Shown here: positions 20,555 to 30,339 of the stretch, piece after piece | Position numbering within the stretch: the first letter of the stretch is position 1 | Layout: every line of letters begins with the position of its first letter | Assembly: GCA_963778895.1 (NCBI GenBank) | Contig: CAVZVZ010000005.1 | Coordinates: 558,001 to 622,000, forward strand | Source: CAVZVZ01 sp963778895 | Lineage (GTDB): Bacteria; Actinomycetota; Acidimicrobiia; Acidimicrobiales; Acidimicrobilacustridaceae | Direction: 5' to 3' | Length of the DNA: 64,000 bases | The notes under the pieces: model-generated | Told to the model about the DNA's origin: nothing | Database searches by the model: none | Seen by the model: the letters and a program-made list of their open reading frames with translations, nothing else | Position numbers and translations under genes: made by a program

Positions 20555-21658
20555 GTGGATCTCGAGCCGAGCGCCGGGAAGACCGAGCCCACGCCGGCTG
20601 AGCAACCGGGCGCCTCGAAGTGGCGCATCATCTTTCGCGTGGTGGCGATGCTCGTCGCCGTCATCGCGCTCTACGGCGTGCTGCCGAGTCTCCTGGCGGT
20701 GTTCTCCGAGGCGCCCCGGCTCATCGAGGTCAACCCGCTCTGGCTGATCGGCATCCTGCTCTGCCAGCTCGGGGCCTTCGCGTGCGTCTGGTGGCTGACG
20801 CGGATCGCCATCCCCAAGGTCACATGGTTCATCGCCGCCACGTCGCAGTTGGTCGCCAATGCGGTCAGCCGGCTGGTCCCGGGCGGGCCCGCGGTCGGCA
20901 CGGCAGTGGGTTGGCGGATGCTCGCCGTCTCCGGCATCGACCGAGCTCGCGCCGGTACGGCCATCGCCGCAACGTCGCTCCTCTCGAACGGCGTCTTGTT
21001 CGCGATCCCACTGGTTGCCGTCGTCGGCTCGATCCTCGGCGCTCCGATACCACGCGAGCTCACCGCGCTCGCGTGGGGTGGTGCCGTCGTGTTCGTCCTT
21101 CTGTTCGCGTTCGCGTTCGTGATCGTTCGCTTCGATCGACCCCTCCGCGCGTTCGGACGAGCGATGCAACGGGTCGCAGCCCCGATCTACAGCCGACTAC
21201 ACAAGGACAACCCCCCAACCGACGAAGGTGTCGTTCACCAGCGCGACCAGATCGTCAGCGCACTGGGGGCGCGGTGGCAACAGGCGCTGCTCGCCGCCGT
21301 CGGCAACTGGTTGGCGGACTACTTGGCTCTCGTGTGCGCGCTCTACGCCGTCGGGGCGCGGCCCAAGCTGAGCCTCGTGCTCTTGGCCTTCGGCGTAGGA
21401 GCGGTCGCGGGCATGATCCCGATCACTCCCGGCGGGCTCGGCTTCGTCGAGGCGGGCCTGGTGGGCACCCTGGCGCTCGCAGGAATCAGCGGCGATCAAG
21501 CTCTGCTCGCCACCCTCGCCTACCGCATCGTGTCGTACTGGTTGCCGATGGTGGCCGGCCTCGGAGCGTGGATCGCCTTCCGCCGCCGCTACGGGCATCC
21601 TCCGCCCGATACCGGCGAGAAGCCGCCCGCGAACTTCCCGGACGCCGCCATCCGGTGA
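20555..21658 (+). CDS. UPF0104/LPG-synthase transmembrane (flippase-like) protein
   Basis: 367-residue intact membrane protein of the lysylphosphatidylglycerol synthase TM-region family (PF03706), without the cytoplasmic aminoacyl-transferase domain. The signature loop SRLVPGGPAVGTAVGWRML and the late block IPITPGGLGFVEAGLVG are clear. About eight helices are visible. Such stand-alone proteins are thought to flip lipids or lipid-linked sugars, but the cargo is unknown. Start GTG 20555, 40 bases after the CoA transferase. A second, more divergent member lies at 24221-25594. Confidence 0.82.
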   Translation: MDLEPSAGKTEPTPAEQPGASKWRIIFRVVAMLVAVIALYGVLPSLLAVFSEAPRLIEVNPLWLIGILLCQLGAFACVWWLTRIAIPKVTWFIAATSQLVANAVSRLVPGGPAVGTAVGWRMLAVSGIDRARAGTAIAATSLLSNGVLFAIPLVAVVGSILGAPIPRELTALAWGGAVVFVLLFAFAFVIVRFDRPLRAFGRAMQRVAAPIYSRLHKDNPPTDEGVVHQRDQIVSALGARWQQALLAAVGNWLADYLALVCALYAVGARPKLSLVLLAFGVGAVAGMIPITPGGLGFVEAGLVGTLALAGISGDQALLATLAYRIVSYWLPMVAGLGAWIAFRRRYGHPPPDTGEKPPANFPDAAIR

Positions 21659-21735
21659 CGCATGCCACAGCCTGTCCGGGATGGATGCCGGACCAGCCCG
21701 TGTTCAACAGCAGTAACGATCGCGGGAGGTACATC

Positions 21736-21939
21736 ATGCAAACACGAGTGGTGGACGCAGAGCTGGTTCAGGCCGCCAAGTTGCTCCGAGAACGGGCAAC
21801 GAGTCTTCGAGCCCAAGCGGACATGTTGAGCGCACCGCTGGCCGCGGCGTATCGCCGTCACGCCAGTGAGTTGGAGCTCGAGGCCTGGATCTCCGAGGTC
21901 CAAGCCGGAGTACCCGAGGAGCGGCTCCAAGTCGCGTAA
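21736..21939 (+). CDS. Small helical protein of unknown function
   Basis: 67 residues, charged and Ala/Leu-rich, predicted mostly helical (MQTRVVDAELVQAAKLLRER and onward). A strong ribosome binding site GGGAGGT lies seven bases before the ATG. It is followed by a clear intrinsic terminator, so it is probably a short, well-translated gene of its own. I do not recognise the family. Confidence 0.65.
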   Translation: MQTRVVDAELVQAAKLLRERATSLRAQADMLSAPLAAAYRRHASELELEAWISEVQAGVPEERLQVA

Positions 21940-21995
21940 CTCCCAACCTTCTTCCTGACGCAGGCCCGGTCTCCCCTCCCGACTCCTGCGTGAGT

Positions 21996-22036
21996 GGCGC
22001 CCGCCCCCTCCCCCAGGGCGGGCGCCCTCTGTTTTT
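21996..22036 (+). terminator. Intrinsic terminator
   Basis: Perfect 11-bp GC-rich stem (21996-22006 pairing with 22016-22026, arms GGCGCCCGCCC and GGGCGGGCGCC) with a 9-base loop, followed by CTCTGTTTTT. This is the clearest Rho-independent terminator in the window and ends the transcript of the small helical protein. Confidence 0.85.
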
Positions 22037-22085
22037 GGGCCCGGTGCTTTGGGCCCGGCGACGAGCAGCTGGGACATCGCCTCGC

Positions 22086-22133
22086 AACCTGTGCGCCGAT
22101 TGGGCCCTATCGCCCCGGAAATGCGCACAGGTT
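22086..22133. repeat. Inverted repeat upstream of amidohydrolase copy 1
   Basis: Perfect 11-bp inverted repeat AACCTGTGCGC (22086-22096) and GCGCACAGGTT (22123-22133) with a 26-base spacer, 47 bases before the ATG of the amidohydrolase. It could be a pair of operator half-sites or a 5' leader hairpin. It does not match the KstR-like sites used elsewhere in the window. Confidence 0.5.
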
Positions 22134-22179
22134 CGTCAGTCACGTCGTCGTCATGGCCATGGCTGGTAAGACTCACGCC

Positions 22180-23085
22180 ATGTCCTTCCCTACCGACATC
22201 GGCATCGTCGATCTGATGCTCGACATCCCCGACGACGACAAAGTCGGCCAGTACGACTTCTTGAAACCCCTCCTGCACGACAAGGAGAGCCGCGAGGAGT
22301 TCGAGTTCCCCGCCGAGTACATGTTCAAAGAGGTGCCCAAGCTCCCGTCGGGCGACACCGACGCCGTGGCCCTCGTGCTCGGCCTGATGGATCACCACGG
22401 CATCGACAAAGCCCTCATCGGCATGGGCGATGTCGGCAGGGGCCACCAGCGCCCCCAGATCGTGCGCGCGCTCGAGGAACACCCCGATCGCTTTCTGGGC
22501 TCGCTCCACGTCGACCCGAACCGTGGCATGAAGGCGCTGCGCGGCCTGCAACGGGCGGTCGACGAGTTCGGCATCGTGGCCGCCACCGCGTTCCCCGCGG
22601 GCTACAACCCGCAGGTTCCCATCAACGACAAGCGCTTCTACCCGCTCTACAGCAAGTGCGTCGAGCTCGACCTGCCGATCTTCATCACCGCCGGGGTGCC
22701 GGGCCCGCGAGTGCCGATGCTGTGCCAGCACGTCGAGTTGCTCGACGAGGTTTGTTGGGCCTTCCCAGACCTACGCATCGTCATGCGCCACGGCGCCGAA
22801 CCGTGGCAGGAGTTGGCCGTGAAGCTGATGCTCAAGTGGCCGAACCTGTACTACTCGACGTCCGCGTTCGCGCCGCGGTACTACCCGCAAGCCGTGATCG
22901 ACTACGCCAACACACGCGGGGCCGACAAGATCATGTACGCCGGCTACTTCCCCATGGGCTTGTCGCTCGAGCGGATCATGGCCGAGCTTCCGAACGTGCC
23001 GCTGCGCGACGACGTCTGGCCGAAGTTCCTGCGCGAGAACGCGATGAAGGTGTTGGGACTGAACGGCGCCGCCGCCGAAAACTAG
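22180..23085 (+). CDS. Amidohydrolase-2 family protein, copy 1
   Basis: 301-residue TIM-barrel protein of the amidohydrolase 2 superfamily, close paralogue of the gene at 29463 (shared blocks VPINDKR, AGVPGPRVPM, MRHGAEPW, LMLKWPNLYYSTSAFAP, YANTRGADKI, DDVWPKFLR). The metal-binding HxH at the end of strand 1 is replaced (GIVDLMLDIP), and the late Ser-Asp is replaced by Ala-Gly (MYAGYFP), so it may not be a canonical metal hydrolase. In-frame ATGs at 22153, 22159 and 22180 exist; comparison with copy 2 favours 22180. Its TAG stop lies inside the KstR-like operator of the Rieske gene that follows. Confidence 0.8.
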   Translation: MSFPTDIGIVDLMLDIPDDDKVGQYDFLKPLLHDKESREEFEFPAEYMFKEVPKLPSGDTDAVALVLGLMDHHGIDKALIGMGDVGRGHQRPQIVRALEEHPDRFLGSLHVDPNRGMKALRGLQRAVDEFGIVAATAFPAGYNPQVPINDKRFYPLYSKCVELDLPIFITAGVPGPRVPMLCQHVELLDEVCWAFPDLRIVMRHGAEPWQELAVKLMLKWPNLYYSTSAFAPRYYPQAVIDYANTRGADKIMYAGYFPMGLSLERIMAELPNVPLRDDVWPKFLRENAMKVLGLNGAAAEN

Positions 23086-23100
23086 AACACGTTCTATACT
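23083..23100 (+). promoter_or_regulatory. KstR-like operator with overlapping -10 (site 1)
   Basis: TAGAACACGTTCTA at 23083-23096 is a 6-2-6 palindrome matching the mycobacterial KstR consensus TnnAACnnGTTnnA. The -10-like TATACT (23095-23100) begins on its last two bases and is followed by seven bases and the ATG at 23108, so transcription would start at or next to the ATG (leaderless). The operator also contains the stop codon of the preceding gene. Confidence 0.75.
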
Positions 23101-23107
23101 GGGCCAG

Positions 23108-24208
23108 ATGACCGATCTGCTCGATCCCGAGGCCGCCGACAGCGACCGTCGCCCGCGGCATCGCTACCCGTTCGACATGCCGTTCGGCTGGTTCATGGTG
23201 GCGTGGTCCCACGAGCTCGAGCCCGGCGCCGTGCTCCCCCGCTACCTGCAGGGCAAGCACCTGGTCGTCTGGCGCGACGACGAGGGTGTGGCCGCACGTG
23301 CAGGATGCCTTCTGCCCGCACCTCGGTGCGCACCTGGGTCACGGCGGGCGGGTGCAGGGCACCGAGCTCGAGTGCCCGTTCCACGGTTGGCGCTTCGACG
23401 GCGAAGGTCGCAACACCTGCATCCCCTACAGCGAGCGCACCAACGGCAAGGCCAAGATCCACACCTACGAGACCTTCGAGCTCGGCGGCCATTTCGTGAT
23501 GGCGTGGTTCCATCCTCACGGCGCCGCGCCGATGTGGCAGCTCCGCCTGCCCCCCGAGGCCACCGATCGCCGACTTCACCGAGTGGACCACGAGGGAGTT
23601 CGTCGTCAACGCCGGCCAACAAGAGCTGGCCGAGAACACGGTCGACGGCCCCCACTTCCGGTACGTGCACAACACCGACACGGTTCCCGAGATCGAGGAC
23701 TACAACACCGACGACTGGGTGGCGCGCACCAAGTCGGTCCAGCGCTTTCCGACCCCTCGTGGCGTGGTCGACGGGCGCATCGACATCGAACAGCAGGGGC
23801 CGGGCTTCGGGTTCACGTGGTTTCGCGGCATCGTCGACACCTTGCTGATCGGCTGCAGCACCCCAATCGACGATGAGCACACCCGAGTGTGCTTCAACTT
23901 CAAGACGCGAAAGTTGGCCGACGAACGAGCAACCAAGTCCGTCGGGGACGCGTTCATCAACGAGGTGTGCAAGCAGTTCGAGGAAGATCGGCCCGATCTG
24001 GGAGAACAAAGCGCACATCACGCGCCCGGCGTTGGCCGACACCGACCCGCCGTTCATGAAGTTCCGCAAGTGGTACGCGAAGTTCTACGCCGACGGCGTG
24101 TCGAACGACCGCATGGTGTGGGAGCCGCCCGCACCGGCGAACGGTGAGCAGCCGGTGTTCGTGCGACCCGAAGCAACGGCGTCGCGCAAGAACCGCGACG
24201 ACAGCTGA
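23108..24208 (+). CDS. Rieske [2Fe-2S] oxygenase, KshA/DAF-36-like, copy 1 (frameshifted)
   Basis: Terminal oxygenase of about 365 residues. The Rieske site is CPHLGAHLGHGG followed by CPFHGW (C-x-H and C-x2-H). The mononuclear iron motif is ENTVDGPHFRYVH (D-x2-H-x4-H). The segment CIPYSERTNGKAK followed by a Trp-rich stretch resembles the steroid enzymes KshA and DAF-36/Neverland. With the KstR-like operator in front, steroid ring oxidation is the likely role. Electrons may come from the ferredoxin system at 17-18 kb (inference). Frames change near 23300, 23570 and 23995. It is a paralogue of the intact gene at 30340. Start ATG 23108; no Shine-Dalgarno, as expected for a leaderless message. 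Confidence 0.82.
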
Positions 24209-24220
24209 CGCACCTCGCGG

Positions 24221-25594
24221 TTACAAGGATCCTCGGGCCAACAACGACTTGGTGGCGAAGTACCCGGGGAGCAGCGGCAGCCACACCATGAGCACGCGCC
24301 AGAGCAAGACGGCCGCCACCGCGACCACCGGAGCGACACCAGCGAGCGAGAAGCCGAGCAGGAGCACGATGTCGGCGGCGACCAAGCCCTCCGGCACCGG
24401 CGCGAAGGCGCGGAAGACCAGCGCGAACACCGTCCAGAATGCGATCGGTGCCAACGGAGCATGATCGCCCAACGAGGTCACGAGCGTCCACAGGATCGCC
24501 CCGTGGACCAGTGGCAGCACTGCCGCCAGGGCGAACGCAGCGATGACCTCGACGGGTCCCTGCCGCCACCGCTCGAAGAGTCGGTCGATCGTGGGGCGAC
24601 CGAGGGTGCACGGAAGTTGACGAAATCGGGCCGAGACGACGACCACCCCGGCGACGGCCATGGCCAGCAGGATCAGCACCAGGGCCAGGGAGATACCTCG
24701 GCCACGACCCACCGCCGATGCCGGCCACGAGAGTGACGAGAAAGAGGAACCCGAGCAGACCGGTGTGCGCCAGCGCGGCCAGGGCACAGGCGACACCAAG
24801 ATCGAGTAGCGCGCGGACGCGCGTCGACACCCGCACGAACGAGCGCGTGGCCCTCGACACCCACGGCGCCGAACGCGGGACGGATCCTTCCAGCCCAGTC
24901 ACAAGCGAATGCGACAGGGATGGCTCGTCGCCACCGGTCGGCCGTCGGACGCGCACCGCTGTCAGCCAATGCCAGCTGTCCACCGGCCACGACGCGCGCC
25001 ACCACTGCCAAAAGCAACGCGCCCAACAAGCCGAGCGCGTTGATGTCGGCAAGCGCGTCCCACGTGTTGCCGACACCCGCCACGATCAACAGCACGCACA
25101 CGGCGACGACCGACCAGACCACCAAGGCCTCGACATCGGAGGATTCGACGTCGGGCAGGCTCACGCCGATGTCGTCGCGCGGTACCACCGGTCGGTCCCA
25201 GACCTCTCCCGGCGCACCGACGGGACGCTCGCGAAGCAACTCCTCGAACCGCGGGGAGCGCCGCAAACGCACCCGATCGTCGGTGAGGCCGAGCACGGCG
25301 CCGACCAACGCCAGCGCGAAGAACGCACCGATCGCCCACGTTGCCCACCCGCATCCGTTGATCGACCAGCTCGCTGCACGGCGTTTGGGTACGCAGCTTC
25401 GACAACTGGTCCCCGGATGACTCGTCGGGCGCACTCGGCAGCCGCTCGTTCGTACGCCCGGTGATCGAGAAGATCAGCGGTGAGCCACACTGCTGTACTC
25501 CGGAGTTCGTGACTGGCGCCGCGAGAAGGAACACTCCCACCGCCAACGGCAGCAGGGAGCCGAGCAGCAACCATCGCCCAACCCGCCAGGGCAT
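24221..25594 (-). CDS. Flippase-like (LPG synthase TM region) protein with N-terminal TM hairpin (frameshifted)
   Basis: About 455 residues. The N-terminus has a helix, an extracytoplasmic loop with two cysteines (QQCGSPLIFSITGR and QTPCSELVDQR) and a second helix. The remainder is a PF03706-type domain with NTWDALADINALGLLGALLL, AFACDWAGRIRPAFGAVGVE, and the late block PVPEGLVAADIVLLLGFSLAGV. Frames change near 25345, 24840 and 24705. ATG 25594 is 17 bases after the phospholipase-like gene, with which it forms an operon. It converges on Rieske copy 1 with only 12 bases between stops. Lipid export or flipping is inferred from the family and neighbours. Confidence 0.7.
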
Positions 25595-25611
25595 CGCCGT
25601 GCTGGCTGCGG

Positions 25612-26737
25612 TCAGCCCGTGAACTTCGGCGACGTCGACACGTTCGTGTCGAGCGTCGTCGGGCTGGTCGACGTCGGAACCGGATCCGGAGGCAGGTTCT
25701 CGATGTCGCTGTTTTCGCAGCCAGGCGGTGCGTTCACGGGATTGCATCGGGCCGGTGTGCCCCCTGGTATTTGCGCAACATACGGCGAGCCGTCGAATCG
25801 AGCGGCCATCCCCGGCACCGGCCAATCGGTGCTCACCCATTGTGCGCCGCTCGCCAGGGCGGCATCGCGCATGGTCGTGTCGTTGTCACGGGCCTTCGAC
25901 GGGATTGTCGTCAGCCCGGGTGCGCACCATGTAGCCCGCCGCGACCATGTCCGCGATGTGCGCGTTGGGGTCGAGTGGGTCGTTGAGCTTCAAGAACGCA
26001 GCGTCGGGCAGACCCGGCGCGGAGGGAGCGAATGCCACACGACCCTCCAGCGACGGATGACCGACGACGTACTCGTCTCGCTTGTTGTCGAGGAGGAACA
26101 TCACCTTGCCGCGCACATCGTTGATCTTCGGCCAGCCGTCCGTGAGCACCGCGTCCTCGAGGGTCGCGTGGCTGCCGCGAACGTCGTCGGGCGTGATGAT
26201 GCGGTTCTCCGGGAACACCGACAGGATCTCGCTGTCGAGCTCATCGAGCTCAGCGGGACCGATCGGCAGCGGGTCGGGCGGGCCCGGGACGTCCACGCTG
26301 TCCTTCGATTCGATCTGGATGGCGATCGGCATGTGCTGCTGATGGGCGTCGGACCATGCTTTCACCTGTCCCAGGCAGATCACGAGGGTTTCGCACGTCG
26401 CGCCCTCGTCGATCTGTTCGATGTGCATGACCTTGAACCCCTTGACACCGAACGGCCGCCAGAGATCCCCAGTGGGATCGGCGAAGATGTCGAGCTCGAT
26501 CTGACGCACACCTTGGTGCGAGAACTGCTCGTCCAAGGGCGCTGCGGTGTAGGCGAGGTCGATGACGTAGGGCGCGAGCGCAGGGTTCTCGACGTGATAG
26601 CTGTTGTGCGATCCGATCACCTGCATCTCGTTGAGACGCACGTTCGGATTGCTCGCTTCGGCCGGATGGACCGAGTTGACCGCGATGATCGCGAAGCCGA
26701 TGAGAAGTGCGGCGATGGCCGCGATCACACGTTTCAT
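25612..26737 (-). CDS. Secreted Ca2+-dependent phosphoinositide-specific phospholipase C-like protein (one frameshift)
   Basis: About 375 residues with a Sec signal peptide (MKRVIAAIAALLIGFAIIAV, cleavage near AEA-SNP). The catalytic-domain blocks are MQVIGSHNSYHVE, with the first catalytic His, and RQIELDIFAD, with acidic ligands. GFKVMHIEQIDEG carries the second His, and FLLDNKRDEYV and DAAFLKLND follow. These match the bacterial PI-PLC-C1 (PF16670) family. The frame changes near 25900, after which the tail continues as TTMRDAALASGAQWVSTDWPVP, ending in a Pro/Thr-rich stretch. It lies 22 bases downstream of the WS/DGAT gene. Confidence 0.82.
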
Positions 26738-26759
26738 TCCCCCAGCATCCCCTCGTCGT

Positions 26760-28173
26760 TCAGGATCCGGAAGTTACCACCGGCTCCTGGGACGCGGCCG
26801 CCGCCAGCTCGTCGAGCGCGCCGTGCATCCCATTGGTGATGAGCCACGGCTCGGGCACCTCGTCACGACACGCCAGCAACCCGACGTAGAGCCGATCGAG
26901 GTAGCTCCAGACCGTGATGTTCAGACCGATGCCCTCCAACACGGGGCCGACCGAGTACAGCTCGCGCAACTCGGCCCCGGCGGCGTAGAGAGGTGTCACC
27001 GGTCCCGGCACGTTGGACACCACCAGGTTGATCGCCGGAGGGTGGCGATCGGCGATGCGCCGGCTCGAGTACTGCCGCATGAACCACGCCCAGGGCCGCG
27101 GCGGCGTGTACTGCACCCAATCACCGAGCGTCTCGCGGCCGAGCAGACGCTGCAGCTGCTTGGCCTCCGCGGTGATGTCGTGGATGACGTGCAGCCGGCG
27201 AACCGGATCGGCCTCGTCCGTCGCCAGCGTACGTGAACAGATTCGAGACGCGGTTTCCGACGAGCCGAGTCCGTGTGGTGTCAGCGGCCACCGGCACACC
27301 GGCCACGAGCGACGCCGAGGGGAGCTCGTGGCGGTCGAGCAGGTAGCCGCGCAATGAGCCCGAGACGATGGCGAGAACGACGTCGTTGAGCGTCACGCCG
27401 TAGGTCTCGGACACCGCTCGCGCTCGTGACGTCGCGAGCGACGTCGTCACGAACGAGCGGCGGGGTGTGAGCGCGCCGTTGAACGACGTACGCGGCGTGC
27501 TGACCATCGGGACGGGTGTGGCCACGGACGACTGTCGGCGGTGACGCAAGAGCGCCCGCACGTTGTACAACGTGCGGCGTACGAGTCCCGGCAGGTTCCG
27601 GAGTTGCGAAAGGTGGTCACGAAAAGCGTCGACCAACAAGGTGCGCCGTGAGGGAATCGCCTCGGGCTGCCACATGTCGACGGGTAGGGATTGATCGTCG
27701 GGTGCATCGGACATCACGTTGGCGAGCAGCGCGGCCGCCGCCATGCCGTCGGCCACCGCGTGATGGATCTTCACCAGGACCGCGATGCGATCGTCATCCA
27801 AGCCGTCGAACACGTGCATTCGCCACAGTGGACGACGACGGTCGAGCGGCACGCTGGCGATGTCGGCGATGGCCTCCTCGAGCTGGCGCCGGTCGCCCGG
27901 CGGCGACAGCACCTCCCGGCGCACGTGGTAATCGAGATCGAAGTCCGGGTCCTCGATCCACACCGGATGGTGGAACCCGAACGGGACGTCCACCACCCGC
28001 CGCCGGAACGGCGGCAACAGCGGCAACCGGGACCGGATGGCGTCGCGTAGCTCGGCAAAGGGCAACGCTGCGCCCGGCGGTCGATCGAGGAAGGCGATCT
28101 TGAGCGTGTGCATGTGGAGCGTCGGCGTCTCCATGTAGAGAAATCCAGCGTCGAGCCCACTCAGACGCTCCAT
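26760..28173 (-). CDS. Wax ester synthase/diacylglycerol acyltransferase (WS/DGAT) family (one frameshift)
   Basis: Acyltransferase of about 470 residues that makes wax esters or triacylglycerol from acyl-CoA, typical of actinobacterial storage lipid metabolism. The active-site motif HHAVADG (HHxxxDG) lies at about residue 132. The N-terminus MERLSGLDAGFLYMETPT is characteristic, and the C-terminal half has NLVVSNVPGP and GIGLNITVWSY. The frame changes near 27235 (RVSNLFT continues as SLATDEADPVRRL). It is the first gene of the lipid operon WS/DGAT, phospholipase-like, flippase-like. Confidence 0.88.
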
Positions 28174-28251
28174 TCGGGCGAGTATCGCGCCTCGTCGGGC
28201 TGCGAGCTACCGTCCGGACCGTGACGACGCACCACACCAGATCCGTACGCA

Positions 28252-29404
28252 TTGGCCGCGGCGGGCGACGTCGGTGTCGACGCCGGCAAGCTGGCCGAAC
28301 TACTCGACCGCGCGCACCGCGAGATCGACAACGGTCTGTTGCCGTCGTGTCAGCTCGCGTTGGCCAAGGATGGGCACCTCGTCGCCTTCGAGACCATCGG
28401 CGACGCCGCGCCCGACAGCCGTTACGTCATGTTCTCGTGCACCAAAGGCATCACCGCTGGGGCGATCTGGCTGCTGATCGGTGATGGCCTCCTCGACGTG
28501 ACCGCCCGCGTCACCGACATCGTCCCGGAGTTCGGTACCAACGGCAAAGACGTCATCACGGTCGATCAGTTGTTGACCCACACCGCGGGGTTCCCGCACG
28601 CACCGCTGAACATCGCGACCGTGACAACCCGCGAGGCGCGACTCGACACCTTCGCGAAGTGGCGGCTCAACTGGGAGCCGGGCACTCGGTTCGAGTACCA
28701 CCCGACGTCCGCTCACTGGGTGCTGGGCGAGATCATCGAGCGGTTGAGCGGACTCGACATCCGCACATTCGTCGACGAGCGCATCTCCAAGCCCCTGGGC
28801 CTCCGATCGCTCGAAGCTGGGTGAGCCCGCCGATCGCCAAGCCGACATCAACACGCTGTACGGCGTCGGCGAGCCGCCCACGTCAGAGGAGCTGGAGAAG
28901 GCGACCGGCATACCCGGGCTCGACTTGGCGTCGCTCATCGGTGAGGTCACCCAGGAGGCGTTGCTCGGGTTCAACCATCCCGTGGTGCGAGCCCAGAGCG
29001 CGCCCGGTGCCGGCGGCATCTCGACCGCCGCCGACCTTGCGCTCTACTACCAGGGGTTGTTGAACAACCCAGGCCACCTGTGGGATGCCGACGTGCTGGC
29101 GGACGGTACCGGCACCGTTCGGTGCGACCTGCCCGACCCGATCCGGGGCAATCCGGCTCACCGCAGTCTCGGTCTCATGATCGCGGGTGATGCACCGGAC
29201 GCGATCCTGCGCGGCTTCGGTCACGGCCAGTCGCCTCGCACCTTCGGCCACGACGGCGCGGGCGGCCAGATCGCGTGGGCCGATCCCGACACCGGTGTGT
29301 CGTTCTGTTACTTCACGAACGGCTTGGATGCCGACGTCATCCGCGAGGCGAGGCGCAAGATCGGCATCTCGACCCGCGCCGCAGCCGTCGCACTGCCTCG
29401 CTGA
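28252..29404 (+). CDS. Serine hydrolase of the beta-lactamase/EstB family (one frameshift)
   Basis: About 385 residues, class C beta-lactamase-like fold (esterase or peptidase). The SxxK catalytic motif is SCTKG (in VMFSCTKGITAG). The YxN-like motif is at FEYHPTSAHWVLG, and the C-terminal HxG-like segment is FGHDGAGGQIAW. The frame changes near 28820. The N-terminus is uncertain: TTG 28252 is the first start in this frame, but a GTG at 28221 (VTTHHTRS) joins it with one indel. It is divergent from the WS/DGAT gene and ends 34 bases before the KstR-like operator. Similar hydrolases occur in lipid and steroid clusters. Confidence 0.8.
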
Positions 29405-29438
29405 CTTGGCCGCCTGACCAGGGCGCCTATCGCATAAC

Positions 29439-29456
29439 TAGAACCTGTTCTAGTAT
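29439..29456 (+). promoter_or_regulatory. KstR-like operator with overlapping -10 (site 2)
   Basis: TAGAACCTGTTCTA at 29439-29452 is part of a 16-base palindrome CTAGAACCTGTTCTAG. The -10-like TAGTAT (29451-29456) overlaps its right end and lies six bases before the ATG at 29463, so the transcript is probably leaderless and blocked when the repressor is bound. Confidence 0.78.
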
Positions 29457-29462
29457 TCGGCC

Positions 29463-30329
29463 ATGGGCCTGCCCGAGAACGTCGGCATCATCGACACCAT
29501 GTGCGGCTTCCCGAGCCGCGACCGACGCGAGGTCTACAAGTTCCTCGCCCCGCACCTTCGCGACGACGAGAGCAAGAGCTTCCGGTTCCCCGCGCAGTAC
29601 ATGTTCAAGGACGTGCCACCCGACCTCGAGGACAACGTCGATCCGGTGGCCGTCGTTCTCGACAACCTCGACCGCTTCGGCATCGACAAGGCCATGATCG
29701 GCGTCGGCCCCGGCCGCGACGACGCTGACCGTGCGTTGAAGGAGCATCCCGAGCGTTTCATCGCATCCGCCGCAGTCGACGCCGCGCAGGTCATGGATGC
29801 GGTGCGCTTCCTCGTCGAGATGCACGACCAATACGAGATCAAGGCGGCGACGACGTTCCCGGCCGGCAGCCAAGTGCCGATCAACGACAAGCGCTACTAC
29901 CCGATCTACGCGAAGTGCGTCGAGCTCGACATCCCGATCTTCTGTTGTGCCGGTGTCCCCGGTCCTCGTGTACCGATGGCACCGCAGAAGGTCGAACTGA
30001 TCGACGAGGTGATGTACGACTTCCCCGATCTCAAGTTCGTGATGCGGCATGGCGCCGAGCCGTGGACCGAACTCGCGGTGAAGCTCATGCTGAAGTGGCC
30101 CAACCTCTACTACTCGACATCCGCGTTCGCTCCGAAGCACTACCCCAAGGCGATCATCGACTACGCCAACACCCGCGGCGCCGACAAGATCATCTATGCC
30201 GGCTACTTCCCTGCCGGTCTCACCTACGACCGCATCTTCGGCGACATGCCCAAGGTGCCGTTCCACGACGACGTCTGGCCCAAGTTCTTGCGCGACAACG
30301 CCGTGCGAGTGTTGGCGCTCGACGACTGA
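29463..30329 (+). CDS. Amidohydrolase-2 family protein, copy 2
   Basis: 288 residues, intact, paralogous to the gene at 22180. It shares the replaced metal site (GIIDTMCGFP instead of a DxHxH segment) and the altered C-terminal motif IYAGYFPAG. The histidine of MRHGAEPW is kept. Because both copies lack the same residues, the change is real and not a sequencing artefact. It is followed by a well-formed Shine-Dalgarno and Rieske copy 2, and starts right after KstR-like site 2. A role beside a steroid oxygenase is likely from context; the reaction is unknown. Confidence 0.82.
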   Translation: MGLPENVGIIDTMCGFPSRDRREVYKFLAPHLRDDESKSFRFPAQYMFKDVPPDLEDNVDPVAVVLDNLDRFGIDKAMIGVGPGRDDADRALKEHPERFIASAAVDAAQVMDAVRFLVEMHDQYEIKAATTFPAGSQVPINDKRYYPIYAKCVELDIPIFCCAGVPGPRVPMAPQKVELIDEVMYDFPDLKFVMRHGAEPWTELAVKLMLKWPNLYYSTSAFAPKHYPKAIIDYANTRGADKIIYAGYFPAGLTYDRIFGDMPKVPFHDDVWPKFLRDNAVRVLALDD

Positions 30330-30339
30330 GGAGCTCACC

